Positions 34,408 through 43,345 of a stretch of DNA of 64,000 nt are shown here, piece by piece. Under the pieces are notes generated by a model that saw nothing but the letters and a program-made list of their open reading frames with translations, was not told the DNA's origin and searched no databases. The stretch lies in assembly GCA_902363395.1 (NCBI GenBank), contig CABIZZ010000001.1, positions 558,001 to 622,000 on the forward strand, read 5' to 3'. The translations under genes and the position numbers were made by a program. Numbering within the stretch: the first letter of the stretch is position 1; each line of letters begins with the position of its first letter. The stretch comes from Streptococcaceae bacterium. Lineage in GTDB: Bacteria > Bacillota > Bacilli > Lactobacillales > Streptococcaceae.

Positions 34408-34920
34408 ATGTTAGAAAATGGTGATTTGATTTTTGTGAAAGAAAATACGGAAATGGGGCAGGCCATCCAGGCTTCGACAGGTAACTACAGTCACGTGGCT
34501 ATCTTTTTGGACGGACAGGTCTATCATGCTACAGTGGAAGGTGGCGTCCTTGCCCAGGCCTCTGAGGACTTCTTTGAAGCTGGAAAAGTCTATGACCTTT
34601 ATCGCTATGCGGCGATTGATCACGAAGAAGTCAAAAAGCGGGCAGAAAACCTTTTAGGGTCTCCCTACAATGCGTCCTTTTATCCAGATGGAGTTGGTTA
34701 TTACTGTTCCCAGTTCATCGCTGAATTACTTCCTATCTTTGAAACCATTCCCATGAAGTTTGGAGATGGGGAAGAGGAGATTAGTCCGTTCTGGCTGGAT
34801 TACTACAAGGAGCTTGGTCTAGCTGTTCCTTTAGATCAGCCCGGGACCAACCCGAGTCAGTTAGCCCAATCACCACAGCTACAGTTTAAAGAAAGGTATT
34901 TGGATGATTCGGATTCATGA
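34408..34920 (+). CDS. YiiX/YebB-type permuted NlpC/P60 hydrolase
   Basis: A 170-residue papain-like protein of the YiiX/DUF830 group. The family has a circularly permuted NlpC/P60 fold: the His lies near the N-terminus in NYSHVAIFLDG, and the nucleophilic Cys in YYCSQFIAEL (about residue 95). The N-terminal GDLIFVKENTEMGQAIQASTG is typical. There is no signal peptide, so it acts inside the cell, possibly on amide bonds of a lipid or peptide; the substrate is unknown. AGGAGAGAAGT precedes the ATG. Confidence 0.7.
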   Translation: MLENGDLIFVKENTEMGQAIQASTGNYSHVAIFLDGQVYHATVEGGVLAQASEDFFEAGKVYDLYRYAAIDHEEVKKRAENLLGSPYNASFYPDGVGYYCSQFIAELLPIFETIPMKFGDGEEEISPFWLDYYKELGLAVPLDQPGTNPSQLAQSPQLQFKERYLDDSDS

Positions 34921-34990
34921 AACAACAATCTGAATCTTTGATATAGTTTATAAGAGTTACATCAAACTAAAGAAAAATAATTTCTCAATC

Positions 34991-35120
34991 CTTTCCTTTG
35001 GTGAGTGCGGACGTCAGCGAACTTCTCCGAAGTTCCATGACTTAGTTTTGAGCCTAAGGTCTCAAAACTACCGAGTCCTTGAAACCTAATTGTTTCAAGG
35101 ACTTTTCTCACAGCGGAAAG
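34991..35120. repeat. Clover-shaped intergenic repeat-like element
   Basis: A 130-base stretch can fold into an outer stem, CTTTCC (34991-34996)/GGAAAG (35115-35120) continued by GTGAG (35001-35005)/CTCAC (35107-35111), enclosing three perfect hairpins: GAACTTC/GAAGTTC (35019-35035), a nine-pair stem (35044-35052/35061-35069) and an 11-pair stem (35074-35084/35093-35103). No ORF of note. It looks like a small dispersed repeat, but only one copy is in the window. Confidence 0.55.
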
Positions 35121-35165
35121 TCTCGATATATCATTTTTTTCTTTAAAAATATATTTTACGTTCGA

Positions 35166-35192
35166 ATACAACTTGTAAAAGTTGTATTTTTT
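35166..35192 (+). terminator. Terminator before the metallo-beta-lactamase operon
   Basis: ATACAACTT (35166-35174) and AAGTTGTAT (35179-35187) close on GTAA, then a T run. Confidence 0.75.
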
Positions 35193-35236
35193 ATTTTAAT
35201 ATCCTCTGGATGTTTCTTGTGTAGCCGGATGAAATA

Positions 35237-35277
35237 TGATATACTTCAGAAAAAAACTAACCACTGGTTAGTTTTTT
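35237..35277 (+). promoter_or_regulatory. Promoter and palindromic operator of the MBL/TetR operon
   Basis: TGATATACT (-10 at 35240-35245) is followed directly by a perfect palindrome with 13-base arms, 35251-35263 and 35265-35277, whose core is AACTAACCACTGGTTAGTT. It covers the expected transcription start, a classic TetR-type operator position. The T-rich right arm means it could also act as an RNA hairpin. Confidence 0.7.
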
Positions 35278-35301
35278 TGGAAGTCAAAGGAGGTATAAAA
35301 A

Positions 35302-36003
35302 GTGTTTTTCTTGTATCGTTTATTAACACGTACGAAACAAATCAGTCCACATATAAGAAAGTTTGAGTTCGATTTGGGCATTTTTGTTGTCAGTATCTGG
35401 TTGGTTGAAGAATCTGGTCGCTTTTATGTGATTGATACGGGAATGCGAGGAATGGAGAAGTACGCTGCCCAGTTTTTACTCCCACAAAAAATCGAAGCAA
35501 TTTTCCTGACCCATGGACATCCAGATCATATCAAAGGTTTGCCCTATCTTAGACAGTACTTTGGTAACATCCCTACTTTAATCAGTGAGAAGGAATTCCC
35601 CTATATTTCAGGCAAAGAACCTTTTCCTAATAGAAAAGAGACGGAAAAAGTGATTTTTGATCCGGCTACTTTTATAACTGTTGAAAGTCAAGAAGGTCAA
35701 GACTTGATAAGTAGTGCAGGACTAAAACCACTATTTTCTCCTGGTCATTCCCCTGGTCATGTTGTTTATTACCATGAAGAGGATCAAGTTTTAATTGCTG
35801 GAGATCTTTTTACAGCTACGAGAAATGGAAAGTTGCGTCCACCAATGAAAGGATATACAGCAGATATGAGACAGGCTTTAGCTAGTGGTGAAAGAATTCT
35901 CAAGGATTATTCACAGGCACTTGTTAGTGTTTGTCATGGTAGTGAGGTAAAAGATGCTGTACGAGATTTTGAGGCATCGGATGGGTTTAAAGGGAGTTTG
36001 TAA
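35302..36003 (+). CDS. Metallo-beta-lactamase-fold hydrolase
   Basis: A 233-residue MBL-fold protein. The metal motif THGHPDHIKG is at about residues 71-80, SPGHSPGHV supplies the next His, AGDLF the bridging Asp and SVCHG the last His. The fold is used by thioesterases, lactonases and other hydrolases; no substrate can be inferred. Translation starts at GTG, eight bases after a perfect AGGAGG. It overlaps the TetR gene by one base, suggesting that the enzyme acts on the inducer or on a compound that the regulator senses. Confidence 0.8.
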   Translation: MFFLYRLLTRTKQISPHIRKFEFDLGIFVVSIWLVEESGRFYVIDTGMRGMEKYAAQFLLPQKIEAIFLTHGHPDHIKGLPYLRQYFGNIPTLISEKEFPYISGKEPFPNRKETEKVIFDPATFITVESQEGQDLISSAGLKPLFSPGHSPGHVVYYHEEDQVLIAGDLFTATRNGKLRPPMKGYTADMRQALASGERILKDYSQALVSVCHGSEVKDAVRDFEASDGFKGSL

Positions 36004-36581
36004 TGGCAAAGGATACAAGATCTAGAATTATCAGGGCAGCCGAGGAACTTTTCCGGACAGAATCTCAGCAAAAAGTAGGAATCAGGCAGATTGCTCAAGC
36101 TGCGGGATGTTCACATACAGCTATTTATCAGTATTTTAAAAAGAAAGAGGATATATTATATGCAGTAGCGGAAAAACCGTTAACTCACCTCTATCATACT
36201 TGCTTAGAAATCAGTCATTCCAAGCAGAATGATAAGGAACGTCTGCTTCAAATCTGTCAAACATACGTGGATTTTGGGTTTAGAGAACGTAATTTTTATG
36301 AATTATTGATTTTTTACCGTGGAGAGCATGAAGATCCAGGCGATTGTTCGCAACCGTTGATGCAATTGAGAATGAAAAGTTATCGTTTATTGGAAGAAGC
36401 TATTGATGTCTTTTTACCGAAAGACTTATCTGATGCAGAAGCGCTAAATATTCGTAGTGGAATCTTTATTTTTTTACATGGCTTAGTGAGTATCTACAGT
36501 AGGGACAATGAAGAATGTCCAGAACGCATTAGGCAACTACTGACTGATTTTATTTCTTTTAAAATAATAGAAATGAAATGA
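36003..36581 (+). CDS. TetR-family transcriptional regulator
   Basis: A 192-residue repressor. The N-terminal HTH (about 10-55) contains VGIRQIAQAAGCSHTAIYQYFKKKEDIL split across the recognition helix, typical of TetR; the C-terminal ligand domain is variable. Its start overlaps the stop of the MBL gene (TAATG), so the pair is one operon, very likely autoregulated through the palindrome at 35251-35277. The inducer is unknown. Confidence 0.85.
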   Translation: MAKDTRSRIIRAAEELFRTESQQKVGIRQIAQAAGCSHTAIYQYFKKKEDILYAVAEKPLTHLYHTCLEISHSKQNDKERLLQICQTYVDFGFRERNFYELLIFYRGEHEDPGDCSQPLMQLRMKSYRLLEEAIDVFLPKDLSDAEALNIRSGIFIFLHGLVSIYSRDNEECPERIRQLLTDFISFKIIEMK

Positions 36582-36725
36582 GTTGGAATAACTTATGGGG
36601 CTTCTACAGTAAACTTGGATTGAAAAGACTAAGTTCTTTTATTGCCTTATTTTCCCCTCTTGCCTGCCTATCCATAAATTGAAGATTTTGTCCTTTGGTA
36701 TTGATTTCGCTTAAACTAATTTTTA

Positions 36726-36734
36726 TGTTACAAT
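36726..36734 (+). promoter_or_regulatory. Extended -10 promoter of the DUF1803 gene
   Basis: TGTTACAAT at 36726-36734. The rest of 36582-36771 shows no feature. Confidence 0.5.
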
Positions 36735-36771
36735 AAGAACGAACCGATAAAACAGTAAACGAGACCTATTC

Positions 36772-37422
36772 ATGATTACAATCATTAATCCCACACGTTT
36801 GACACGTCAGCCATTTTTCAAGGACTTGATCAACTTTTTGGATCAGCACGACGATGTGATCCTGCGGCAAATCAAGGCCCAATTTCCAGATCAACCAGTG
36901 GATAAGCTGATGGAGGAGTATATCAAAGCGGGCTTCATCCTTCGAGAAAATAAACGCTACACCCTCAACCTGCCCTTCTTGAAGTCAGCTGATCTTGTTG
37001 ACTTGGATCAGGAGGTCTTTGTTCGAGAGGACAGTGCAGTTTATCAAGAATTAAATGCCAAGGTCTTCCAAACGGAACTCCGCAACACGACTAATGCAGC
37101 GATTCTCATAGAAGAGACGGACTTTGCGCGACATGCACAGACCCTTTCCAATTACTTTTATAAGGTAGCTCACCAATACCCATTGACGGAGGAGCAAGAG
37201 AAGCTCTATGCCATCTTGGGAGATGTCAATTCCGAGTATGCTCTTAAGTATATGACCAGCTTTTTGCTCAAATTTCTCAAAAAAGAAGTAGTCCAGCAAA
37301 AGCGCAAGGACATCTTTGTCGATAGTTTAGAAATCTTAGGCTATATCCGCAAAAATGATGAAGGCAAATATGAATTAGCAGTGGACTTGGATAAGGAAAG
37401 ACTGGTGTTTATGAAGCAATAA
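36772..37422 (+). CDS. DUF1803 family protein
   Basis: A 216-residue cytoplasmic protein of a family essentially confined to streptococci and their relatives, always uncharacterised. It starts MITIINPTRLTRQPFFKDLI. No catalytic motif or membrane segment is visible; the N-terminal third (about 10-70) has the look of a winged-helix fold (ILRQIKAQFPDQPVDKLMEE and GFILRENKRYTLN). It is convergent with murE, as in other streptococci. Confidence 0.7.
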   Translation: MITIINPTRLTRQPFFKDLINFLDQHDDVILRQIKAQFPDQPVDKLMEEYIKAGFILRENKRYTLNLPFLKSADLVDLDQEVFVREDSAVYQELNAKVFQTELRNTTNAAILIEETDFARHAQTLSNYFYKVAHQYPLTEEQEKLYAILGDVNSEYALKYMTSFLLKFLKKEVVQQKRKDIFVDSLEILGYIRKNDEGKYELAVDLDKERLVFMKQ

Positions 37423-37423
37423 A

Positions 37424-37447
37424 AAGGCTAGGAATTTTCCTAGCCTT
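37424..37447. terminator. Bidirectional terminator between DUF1803 and murE
   Basis: AAGGCTAGGAA (37424-37434) pairs with TTCCTAGCCTT (37437-37447). Confidence 0.8.
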
Positions 37448-37458
37448 GTTTCGTTTGA

Positions 37459-38904
37459 TTATAGGTAACGTTCAGCAATGGCAGCATCACCTGGATATTC
37501 TTCTTTTACGCCATTGACGATTTGGTAGCAGTCAGCTCCTTTTCCGGCGATAATGACGGCATCTTCAGGCTTGCTGGTCGTTGCCATAGCTACTTGAATG
37601 GCTTCTTCGCGATCTGCGATTTTTTCGACAGGGCGCGTGATGAAACTGCTAATCTCTTCAGCGATAGCCAAAGGATCTTCATAGTTGGGATCATCCGCTG
37701 TGAGGAAGACTTGGATCTCAGGATGGTCTTCTAAGAGTAAGCCAAAGTCCTTGCGGCGGCTCTCTCCCTTATTCCCAGTTGATCCAAGGACCAGTGAAAT
37801 CGTCCCCGTTTGATGGGTTTCAACAACTGAGAGCAGCTTTTTCAAGCTATCTCCATTATGGGCATAGTCGATGAAGACCTTGGCCCCATTTTTCTGAGTC
37901 AAGACTTCCATTCGGCCAGGAACGCGCGTCTTAGCAATCCCTTTTTGGATATCCTCGAGACTCGCTCCTAGGCGAAGGCAGGCAAGACCTGCAGCTACAG
38001 CATTTTCTTGGTTGAAGTGGCCAATGAGCTGGGTATCATAATCTCCCGCCAGCTTGCCAGTGACAGAAAAGATAAAGGCTTTTGAGTTCTGGACTTGGTT
38101 GCTTGATTGACTACCGTAGAAGTCGTGGTCTTGCTCAGCGACTTGTTCCGCAAGAATCTCAAAATGATCCATATCGCTATTGACGACAACAGCACGGCTA
38201 TTTTCCATCAAGAGACGTTTGTGGTAGAAATAGTCTTCGAAGGTTGGATGCTCAATTGGTCCAATATGGTCAGGGCTGATGTTAAGGAAGACACCGACAT
38301 CAAAGGTCAGACCGTAAACCCGTTTCACCAAATAAGCTTGGCTAGAAACTTCCATAATCAGGTGGGTCCGATCGTTGGCAACTGCCTGGGCCATCATTTC
38401 AAAAAGATCAATGCTTTCTGGAGTGGTCAAGGTTGATTTGAAGAAAGTCTTGCCATCCAAGGTTGTATTCATAGTGGATAGCATGGCTGGACGGTGTCCT
38501 TGCTCAAGAATCTTGTAGGCATAGTAAGCAGAAGTCGTTTTGCCCTTGGTCCCTGTAAAGGCTAAGAGTTTTAGCTGACGCTCAGGGTGGCCATAGAATT
38601 CCATGGCAATCAAGCTCATAGCCTGTTTGATATCCGTAACGATAATGGCTGGGATGCTGACCTCAAAGTCTTGCTCAGCGACATACCACTGGAGACCTTG
38701 CTCGATCGCTTGCTCCAAAAATTCCTTCTTGAAATTTGCCCCCTTGACAAAAAAGAGGGTCTCGGAGTTGACCTTTCGACTATCGTAGCTAATTTGATTA
38801 AAAGAAACCCCACTTGCTGAATAGTGGTATTCTCCGTCTTGTAGGATCTCACGAAAGTTGTGATCCTCTTTTAAAATGTTTAGTACAGTTTCTATCTTTA
38901 TCAT
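37459..38904 (-). CDS. murE: UDP-MurNAc-tripeptide synthetase, L-lysine-adding
   Basis: A 481-residue Mur ligase that adds the third residue to UDP-MurNAc-L-Ala-D-Glu. The ATP loop is [12 protein letters not shown] (about 117-128), followed by the carbamylated-Lys region and the C-terminal domain. Where meso-diaminopimelate-adding enzymes have DNPR, this one has DDPN (DDPNYEDP), as in L-lysine-adding enzymes, which agrees with streptococcal peptidoglycan. It is divergent from the flippase gene next door. Confidence 0.95.
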   Translation of the reverse strand: MIKIETVLNILKEDHNFREILQDGEYHYSASGVSFNQISYDSRKVNSETLFFVKGANFKKEFLEQAIEQGLQWYVAEQDFEVSIPAIIVTDIKQAMSLIAMEFYGHPERQLKLLAFTGTKGKTTSAYYAYKILEQGHRPAMLSTMNTTLDGKTFFKSTLTTPESIDLFEMMAQAVANDRTHLIMEVSSQAYLVKRVYGLTFDVGVFLNISPDHIGPIEHPTFEDYFYHKRLLMENSRAVVVNSDMDHFEILAEQVAEQDHDFYGSQSSNQVQNSKAFIFSVTGKLAGDYDTQLIGHFNQENAVAAGLACLRLGASLEDIQKGIAKTRVPGRMEVLTQKNGAKVFIDYAHNGDSLKKLLSVVETHQTGTISLVLGSTGNKGESRRKDFGLLLEDHPEIQVFLTADDPNYEDPLAIAEEISSFITRPVEKIADREEAIQVAMATTSKPEDAVIIAGKGADCYQIVNGVKEEYPGDAAIAERYL

Positions 38905-38990
38905 AATCCTATTTTAAACTGAAAGACCTTATTTTACAAGTGTAAAGGAAAAGTTTATAATGAAAGAAGACTATAAAGTAGAGGAAACAT

Positions 38991-40619
38991 ATGAGTAACG
39001 AAACAAGTAATCAACAGGCCCAGATGCTTCGAGGTACAGTCTGGTTAACAGCCAGCAATTTCATTAGTCGTCTCTTAGGTGCGGCCTATATCATCCCTTG
39101 GTATATCTGGATGGGTAAACATGGAGCAGAGGCAAACGGTCTCTTCACTATGGGCTACAATATCTACGCTTGGTTTTTGCTGATTTCAACAGCAGGCGTC
39201 CCAGTAGCAGTCGCTAAGCAGGTGGCCAAGTATAATACCAAGGGACAAGAAGAGCACAGTTTTGCCATGATTCGTGGCTTCCTTAAGTTCATGTCTTTAT
39301 TGGGCTTGGTTTTTGCCATTATCATGTATGTGCTTTCCCCAGTCTTTGCAAACCTATCAGGAGGTGGGAAAGACCTAATCCCTGTCATGCAGAGCTTGTC
39401 TTGGGCAGTCTTGATATTCCCTTCCATGAGTGTCATTCGTGGCTTCTTCCAAGGGCATAACAATCTGAAACCTTATGCTATCAGTCAAATTGCTGAGCAA
39501 GTGATTCGGGTTATCTGGATGCTCTTGACAGCCTACTTCATTATGAAGGTCGGTTCAGGTGATTACGTTGAAGCCGTGACCCAGTCCACTTTTGCAGCCT
39601 TTATTGGGATGGGAGCGAGTCTTCTAGTCCTCGTCTATTACCTCTGGAAAACAGGACTTCTACAGCACATTATTCATCGCCCGGAGTCTGATAGCCAGAT
39701 TGATACCAAGGCTCTCTTGTGGGATACTATTCGTGAAGCGATTCCGTTCATTGTGACAGGATCAGCCATTCAACTCTTTCAAATTATCGACCAGATGACC
39801 TATAGCAATGTCATGTCTTGGTTCACCAACTTCACTCGTTCAGAGCTTTTGGTTCAGTTCAGCTACTTCTCAGCGAATCCGAACAAGATCACCATGATTT
39901 TAATTGCAGTTGCGACATCGATCGGTGGGGTGGGAATCCCTCTCCTTACAGAGAACTATGTCAAGGGCGATTTCCGGGCTGCAGGTAAGCTGGTTCAAGA
40001 TAATTTGACCATGCTAGTAGCCTTCTTGCTTCCAGCGACGATTGGAGCAGTAGCCATTGCAGAGCCTCTCTATACGGTCTTTTACGGGAAACCAGATTCC
40101 CTGGCTTTGGGACTCTTTATCCTAGCCATGTTACAAACGGTCATTCTAGGCTTGTATACGGTTCTCTCTCCAATGATCCAGGCTCTTTTCCAAAATCGGA
40201 AGGCAATTCTTTACTTTGGCTATGGAGTATTGGTAAAAATGATTCTCCAAGTACCTTTCATCTATTTCTTTAAAGCCTATGGTCCGCTTCTTTCTACTAC
40301 GATTGGTCTTATGATTCCGATTGTTCTTATGTACAAGGAAATTCATCTGGTGACCCGATTTAATCGAAAGAACGTCTTCAAACGGAGCTTATTGACAGCC
40401 ATTCTCACCTTGATCATGCTCTTGGTGGTCCTAGTTGCAGGCTTTATCCTTGGCTTTGTGATCAAACCAAATGGTCGAGTGACCAGTATGATCTATGTAG
40501 CTCTGATTGGTGGTGTGGGAATCGTTGTATACGGTGGCCTCGGTCTTCGTCTTCGTTTCTTAGATCGCTTTATTGGTAGCAAGGCAGCTAGTCTTCGAAA
40601 TAAATTTCATATTTCATAA
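38991..40619 (+). CDS. ytgP: MurJ-like lipid II flippase (YtgP), MOP family
   Basis: A 542-residue membrane protein with 14 segments of the MATE/MOP superfamily (polysaccharide biosynthesis protein). RGTVWLTASNFISRLLGAAY near the N-terminus and RGFFQGHNNLKPYAISQIAEQ are characteristic. Its streptococcal relatives, called YtgP, replace MurJ and flip lipid II. Placement head-to-head with murE supports a cell-wall role. A capsule or teichoic-acid flippase is the alternative. Confidence 0.8.
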   Translation: MSNETSNQQAQMLRGTVWLTASNFISRLLGAAYIIPWYIWMGKHGAEANGLFTMGYNIYAWFLLISTAGVPVAVAKQVAKYNTKGQEEHSFAMIRGFLKFMSLLGLVFAIIMYVLSPVFANLSGGGKDLIPVMQSLSWAVLIFPSMSVIRGFFQGHNNLKPYAISQIAEQVIRVIWMLLTAYFIMKVGSGDYVEAVTQSTFAAFIGMGASLLVLVYYLWKTGLLQHIIHRPESDSQIDTKALLWDTIREAIPFIVTGSAIQLFQIIDQMTYSNVMSWFTNFTRSELLVQFSYFSANPNKITMILIAVATSIGGVGIPLLTENYVKGDFRAAGKLVQDNLTMLVAFLLPATIGAVAIAEPLYTVFYGKPDSLALGLFILAMLQTVILGLYTVLSPMIQALFQNRKAILYFGYGVLVKMILQVPFIYFFKAYGPLLSTTIGLMIPIVLMYKEIHLVTRFNRKNVFKRSLLTAILTLIMLLVVLVAGFILGFVIKPNGRVTSMIYVALIGGVGIVVYGGLGLRLRFLDRFIGSKAASLRNKFHIS

Positions 40620-40624
40620 TCAGT

Positions 40625-40653
40625 AGAGGTTGGGGCTATCCCACCTCTTTTTT
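40625..40653 (+). terminator. Terminator after ytgP
   Basis: AGAGGTTGGG pairs with CCCACCTCT (one bulged T), followed by T7. Confidence 0.75.
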
Positions 40654-40657
40654 TCAT

Positions 40658-40674
40658 TATAGTTTGAAGCTATA
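40658..40674 (+). promoter_or_regulatory. MtaR/MetR-type box before metB
   Basis: TATAGTTTGAAGCTATA matches the palindromic MET box TATAGTTTSAAACTATA described for the LysR-type regulator MtaR of streptococci, with one mismatch. It lies 45 bases before the -10, as expected for a LysR-type activator. Confidence 0.7.
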
Positions 40675-40715
40675 TCTAGCTCTTGAAAAAGGAAAAACCG
40701 AATCATCTAAAGAAG

Positions 40716-40724
40716 TGATACAAT
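40716..40724 (+). promoter_or_regulatory. Extended -10 promoter of metB-patB
   Basis: TGATACAAT at 40716-40724. There is no -35 at the right distance, which fits activator dependence. Confidence 0.55.
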
Positions 40725-40759
40725 AGAGACAATTGAATTTACGTCCATTGGAGGTTTGT

Positions 40760-41854
40760 ATGAGTCACAAAAAGAATATTAACACCATCCTAGCTCAAGC
40801 GGGAATCAAGTCGGATCCAGCAACAGGGGCTTTGATTACTCCGCTTCATTTTTCAACCACTTACCAGCATCCAGAGTTTGGTCAATCTACTGGTTTTGAC
40901 TATATCCGTACCAAGAATCCGACGCGGGTAAACGCTGAAAAGACCTTGGCAGCTATTGAGAGTGCAGAGCATGCCTTGGTGACGAGCTCAGGTATGTCTG
41001 CCATTGTCTTAGCCTTCAGTATTTTTCCTGTTGGCAGTAAGGTTTTGGCAGTAAGAGATCTTTATGGAGGTTCTTTCCGTTGGTTCAACCAAATGGAACA
41101 AGAAGGACGCTTTTTCTTTACCTATGCAAATTCTGAAGAAGAATTGGTAGAGGGATTGAAGGGAGAGGTGGATATTCTCTATATTGAAACTCCTACTAAC
41201 CCACTCATGCTGGAGTTTGACATCCAGAAATTAGCTAAACTCGCTCATGAAAAAGGGGCAAAAGTGATTGTAGACAACACCTTCTATAGCCCTATCTACC
41301 AACGTCCAATTGAAGAAGGAGCAGATATCGTCCTTCACTCAGCGACCAAATATCTAGCGGGTCATAATGACGTTTTGGCTGGTGTTGTAGTGACTGATGA
41401 TGAAGGTCTCTATGAGCAACTCTTTTATAACTTAAACACAACTGGAGCTGTTCTCTCTCCTTTTGACAGCTACCAATTGATCCGTGGGATAAAAACCTTA
41501 GCCCTTCGAATGGAGCGCTCTACAGAAAACGCGAAGAAGGTAGTGGAATTCTTGAAGGGGCATCCAGCTGTTAAGGAAGTCTTGTATACCGGCAAGGGAG
41601 GCATGGTTTCCTTTAAAGTAAGCCACCAAGAAAAGATTCCAACCATTTTGAACCACTTGCAAGTCTTTACCTTTGCAGAAAGCTTAGGTGGAGTAGAGAG
41701 TTTGATTACCTACCCAACTACACAGACCCACGCAGATATTCCTGCAGAGGTTCGTCATTCCTATGGGTTAACGGATGACTTGCTTCGCCTTTCCATCGGA
41801 ATTGAAGATGCACGGGATTTGATTGAGGATTTAGAACAAGCATTGGCTAGATAG
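40760..41854 (+). CDS. metB: Cystathionine gamma-synthase/lyase family PLP enzyme
   Basis: A 364-residue Cys/Met-metabolism PLP enzyme. PLP Lys is in LHSATKYLAGHNDVLAG; the N-terminal STTYQHPEFG, the SGMSAIVLAF block and the C-terminal RLSIGIED are typical. It either builds cystathionine from an activated homoserine (MetB) or degrades it (gamma-lyase); sequence alone does not decide. The start is the ATG at 40760, following GGAGG. It forms an operon with patB nine bases downstream, under an MtaR box, hence methionine or cysteine control. Confidence 0.85.
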   Translation: MSHKKNINTILAQAGIKSDPATGALITPLHFSTTYQHPEFGQSTGFDYIRTKNPTRVNAEKTLAAIESAEHALVTSSGMSAIVLAFSIFPVGSKVLAVRDLYGGSFRWFNQMEQEGRFFFTYANSEEELVEGLKGEVDILYIETPTNPLMLEFDIQKLAKLAHEKGAKVIVDNTFYSPIYQRPIEEGADIVLHSATKYLAGHNDVLAGVVVTDDEGLYEQLFYNLNTTGAVLSPFDSYQLIRGIKTLALRMERSTENAKKVVEFLKGHPAVKEVLYTGKGGMVSFKVSHQEKIPTILNHLQVFTFAESLGGVESLITYPTTQTHADIPAEVRHSYGLTDDLLRLSIGIEDARDLIEDLEQALAR

Positions 41855-41863
41855 GAGTCCATC

Positions 41864-43033
41864 ATGGGAAAAGAACAATTTTTGACTGTCCCTAATCGTT
41901 TGGGGCACCACACTAGCAAATGGAAGGAGTCAGAGCAAGATCCAGAACTTCTTCCTGCTTGGATTGCAGATATGGATTTTGAATCCTTGCCTGCGGTTCG
42001 CCAAGCCATTCGAGATTACGCAGATCAATTGGTCTACGGATACACCTATCCTAGCGAGGAGCTTTACCAGGCTGTTCAGAATTGGGAAAAGTCAGAGCAT
42101 GGATATGTGTTTGAGAAGGAAGCCATTGTCTTTATGGAGGGTGTGGTTCCGTCTATTTCGACGGCTATTCAGGCTTTCACTAAGGAAGGAGAGGCTGTTC
42201 TCATCAATACGCCAGTTTATCCCCCCTTTGCCCGTAGCGTCCGCCTCAATCAGCGCAAATTAGTGACCAATTCCTTAGTAGAAGTGGATGGACTTTTCCA
42301 AATTGATTTTGAGCAATTGGAAAAAGACTTTGTGGAGCACCAAGTCAAGCTCTACATCCTGTGCAATCCTCATAACCCAGGCGGTCGCGTCTGGGAACGA
42401 GAAGTCCTAGAAAAGATTGGTCGTCTCTGTCAAAAACATGGGGTCTTGCTTGTTTCAGATGAAATTCACCAAGACTTGGCGCTATTTGGAAATCGGCACG
42501 TATGTTTTAATACGGTAGATCCAAGCTTTAAGGACTTCACCCTTGTCTTATCGAGTGCGACCAAAACCTTCAACATCGCAGGGACAAAAAATTCCTATGC
42601 CATCATCGAAAATGATGCACTAAGAAAATCCTTCCAAGCTCAGCAGTTGCGAAACAATCAACATGAAATTTCTGCCCTTGGCTTTATCGCCACCGAAGTA
42701 GCCTATCAGAATGGAAAGGCTTGGTTAGAGGACTTAAAGGAAGTCTTGGAAGAAAATATCGATTACACTGTAGAAGTTTTGCGTGAGCAGACAGACATTG
42801 GTGTGATGAAACCGCAAGGGACCTATCTACTCTGGCTTGATTTTTCTGCCTACGGTTTGTCAGAGGAAGAACTCCATGCTCGACTTCATGACCAGGCCAA
42901 GGTCATCCTCAATAAAGGGACAGACTTTGGAGTAGAAGGGAAGCAACATGCCCGTTTGAATGTGGCAGCTCCGAAAACCCTAGTCCAAGAGATTGTCGAT
43001 CGGATCGTAACAAATTTTCCTAAAAAAGGTTGA
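41864..43033 (+). CDS. patB: MalY/PatB family C-S lyase (cystathionine beta-lyase)
   Basis: A 389-residue class I/II aminotransferase-fold PLP enzyme. AWIADMDFESLPAV near the N-terminus, LCNPHNPGGRVW, VSDEIHQDLALF and SSATKTFNIAG with the PLP Lys identify the MalY/PatB group. It cleaves cystathionine to homocysteine and pyruvate; streptococcal enzymes of this group also release hydrogen sulfide from cysteine. It is translated with metB. Confidence 0.9.
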   Translation: MGKEQFLTVPNRLGHHTSKWKESEQDPELLPAWIADMDFESLPAVRQAIRDYADQLVYGYTYPSEELYQAVQNWEKSEHGYVFEKEAIVFMEGVVPSISTAIQAFTKEGEAVLINTPVYPPFARSVRLNQRKLVTNSLVEVDGLFQIDFEQLEKDFVEHQVKLYILCNPHNPGGRVWEREVLEKIGRLCQKHGVLLVSDEIHQDLALFGNRHVCFNTVDPSFKDFTLVLSSATKTFNIAGTKNSYAIIENDALRKSFQAQQLRNNQHEISALGFIATEVAYQNGKAWLEDLKEVLEENIDYTVEVLREQTDIGVMKPQGTYLLWLDFSAYGLSEEELHARLHDQAKVILNKGTDFGVEGKQHARLNVAAPKTLVQEIVDRIVTNFPKKG

Positions 43034-43042
43034 TTTTAAGGG

Positions 43043-43071
43043 TTGACTTTTCTATAGGGGAGGAGTATACT
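43043..43071 (+). promoter_or_regulatory. Promoter of the mgtA leader
   Basis: TTGACT (43043-43048) and TATACT (43066-43071) with a 17-base spacer, giving a start near 43078, exactly where the M-box begins. Confidence 0.8.
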
Positions 43072-43075
43072 CAAG

Positions 43076-43221
43076 GGGAATAACGGTAGGTGAGGCTACC
43101 ACAAGGATACGGATGACTACCGCAAAGCAGTGGAGACACTACTCGTTGGTCAACAGTCCTGATCGCAAAGGTCAAGACTAAGCTCATTTCATTGCCTTGC
43201 GGAGCTAAAGCTTGGACGGTC
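43076..43221 (+). promoter_or_regulatory. M-box (ykoK) magnesium riboswitch
   Basis: The conserved blocks of the Mg2+-sensing M-box are present in order: GGTAGGTGAGGCTACC, ACAAGGATAC, the GCAGTGGAGACACTAC arm, TTGGTCAACAG, GGTCAAGAC, and GAGCTAAAGCT at the 3' side. High Mg2+ would fold it and turn mgtA off. Its position before a P-type Mg2+ importer fits. Confidence 0.85.
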
Positions 43222-43265
43222 TATTTTTTGAGAATTTTTATTAAAAAATAAACGACGAGTTTAAT

Positions 43266-43300
43266 GAGTCCTACCTGTAAAAGGGGAGGGCTCTTTTCTT
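43266..43300 (+). terminator. Terminator downstream of the M-box
   Basis: GAGTCCT (43266-43272) pairs with AGGGCTC (43287-43293), extended by CC/GG, and is followed by TTTTCTT. It is a plausible expression platform of the riboswitch. Confidence 0.6.
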
Positions 43301-43345
43301 ATGCTTAAGAAGCCTCTCACCTATCAAGTAGAAAAGGAGAGCACT

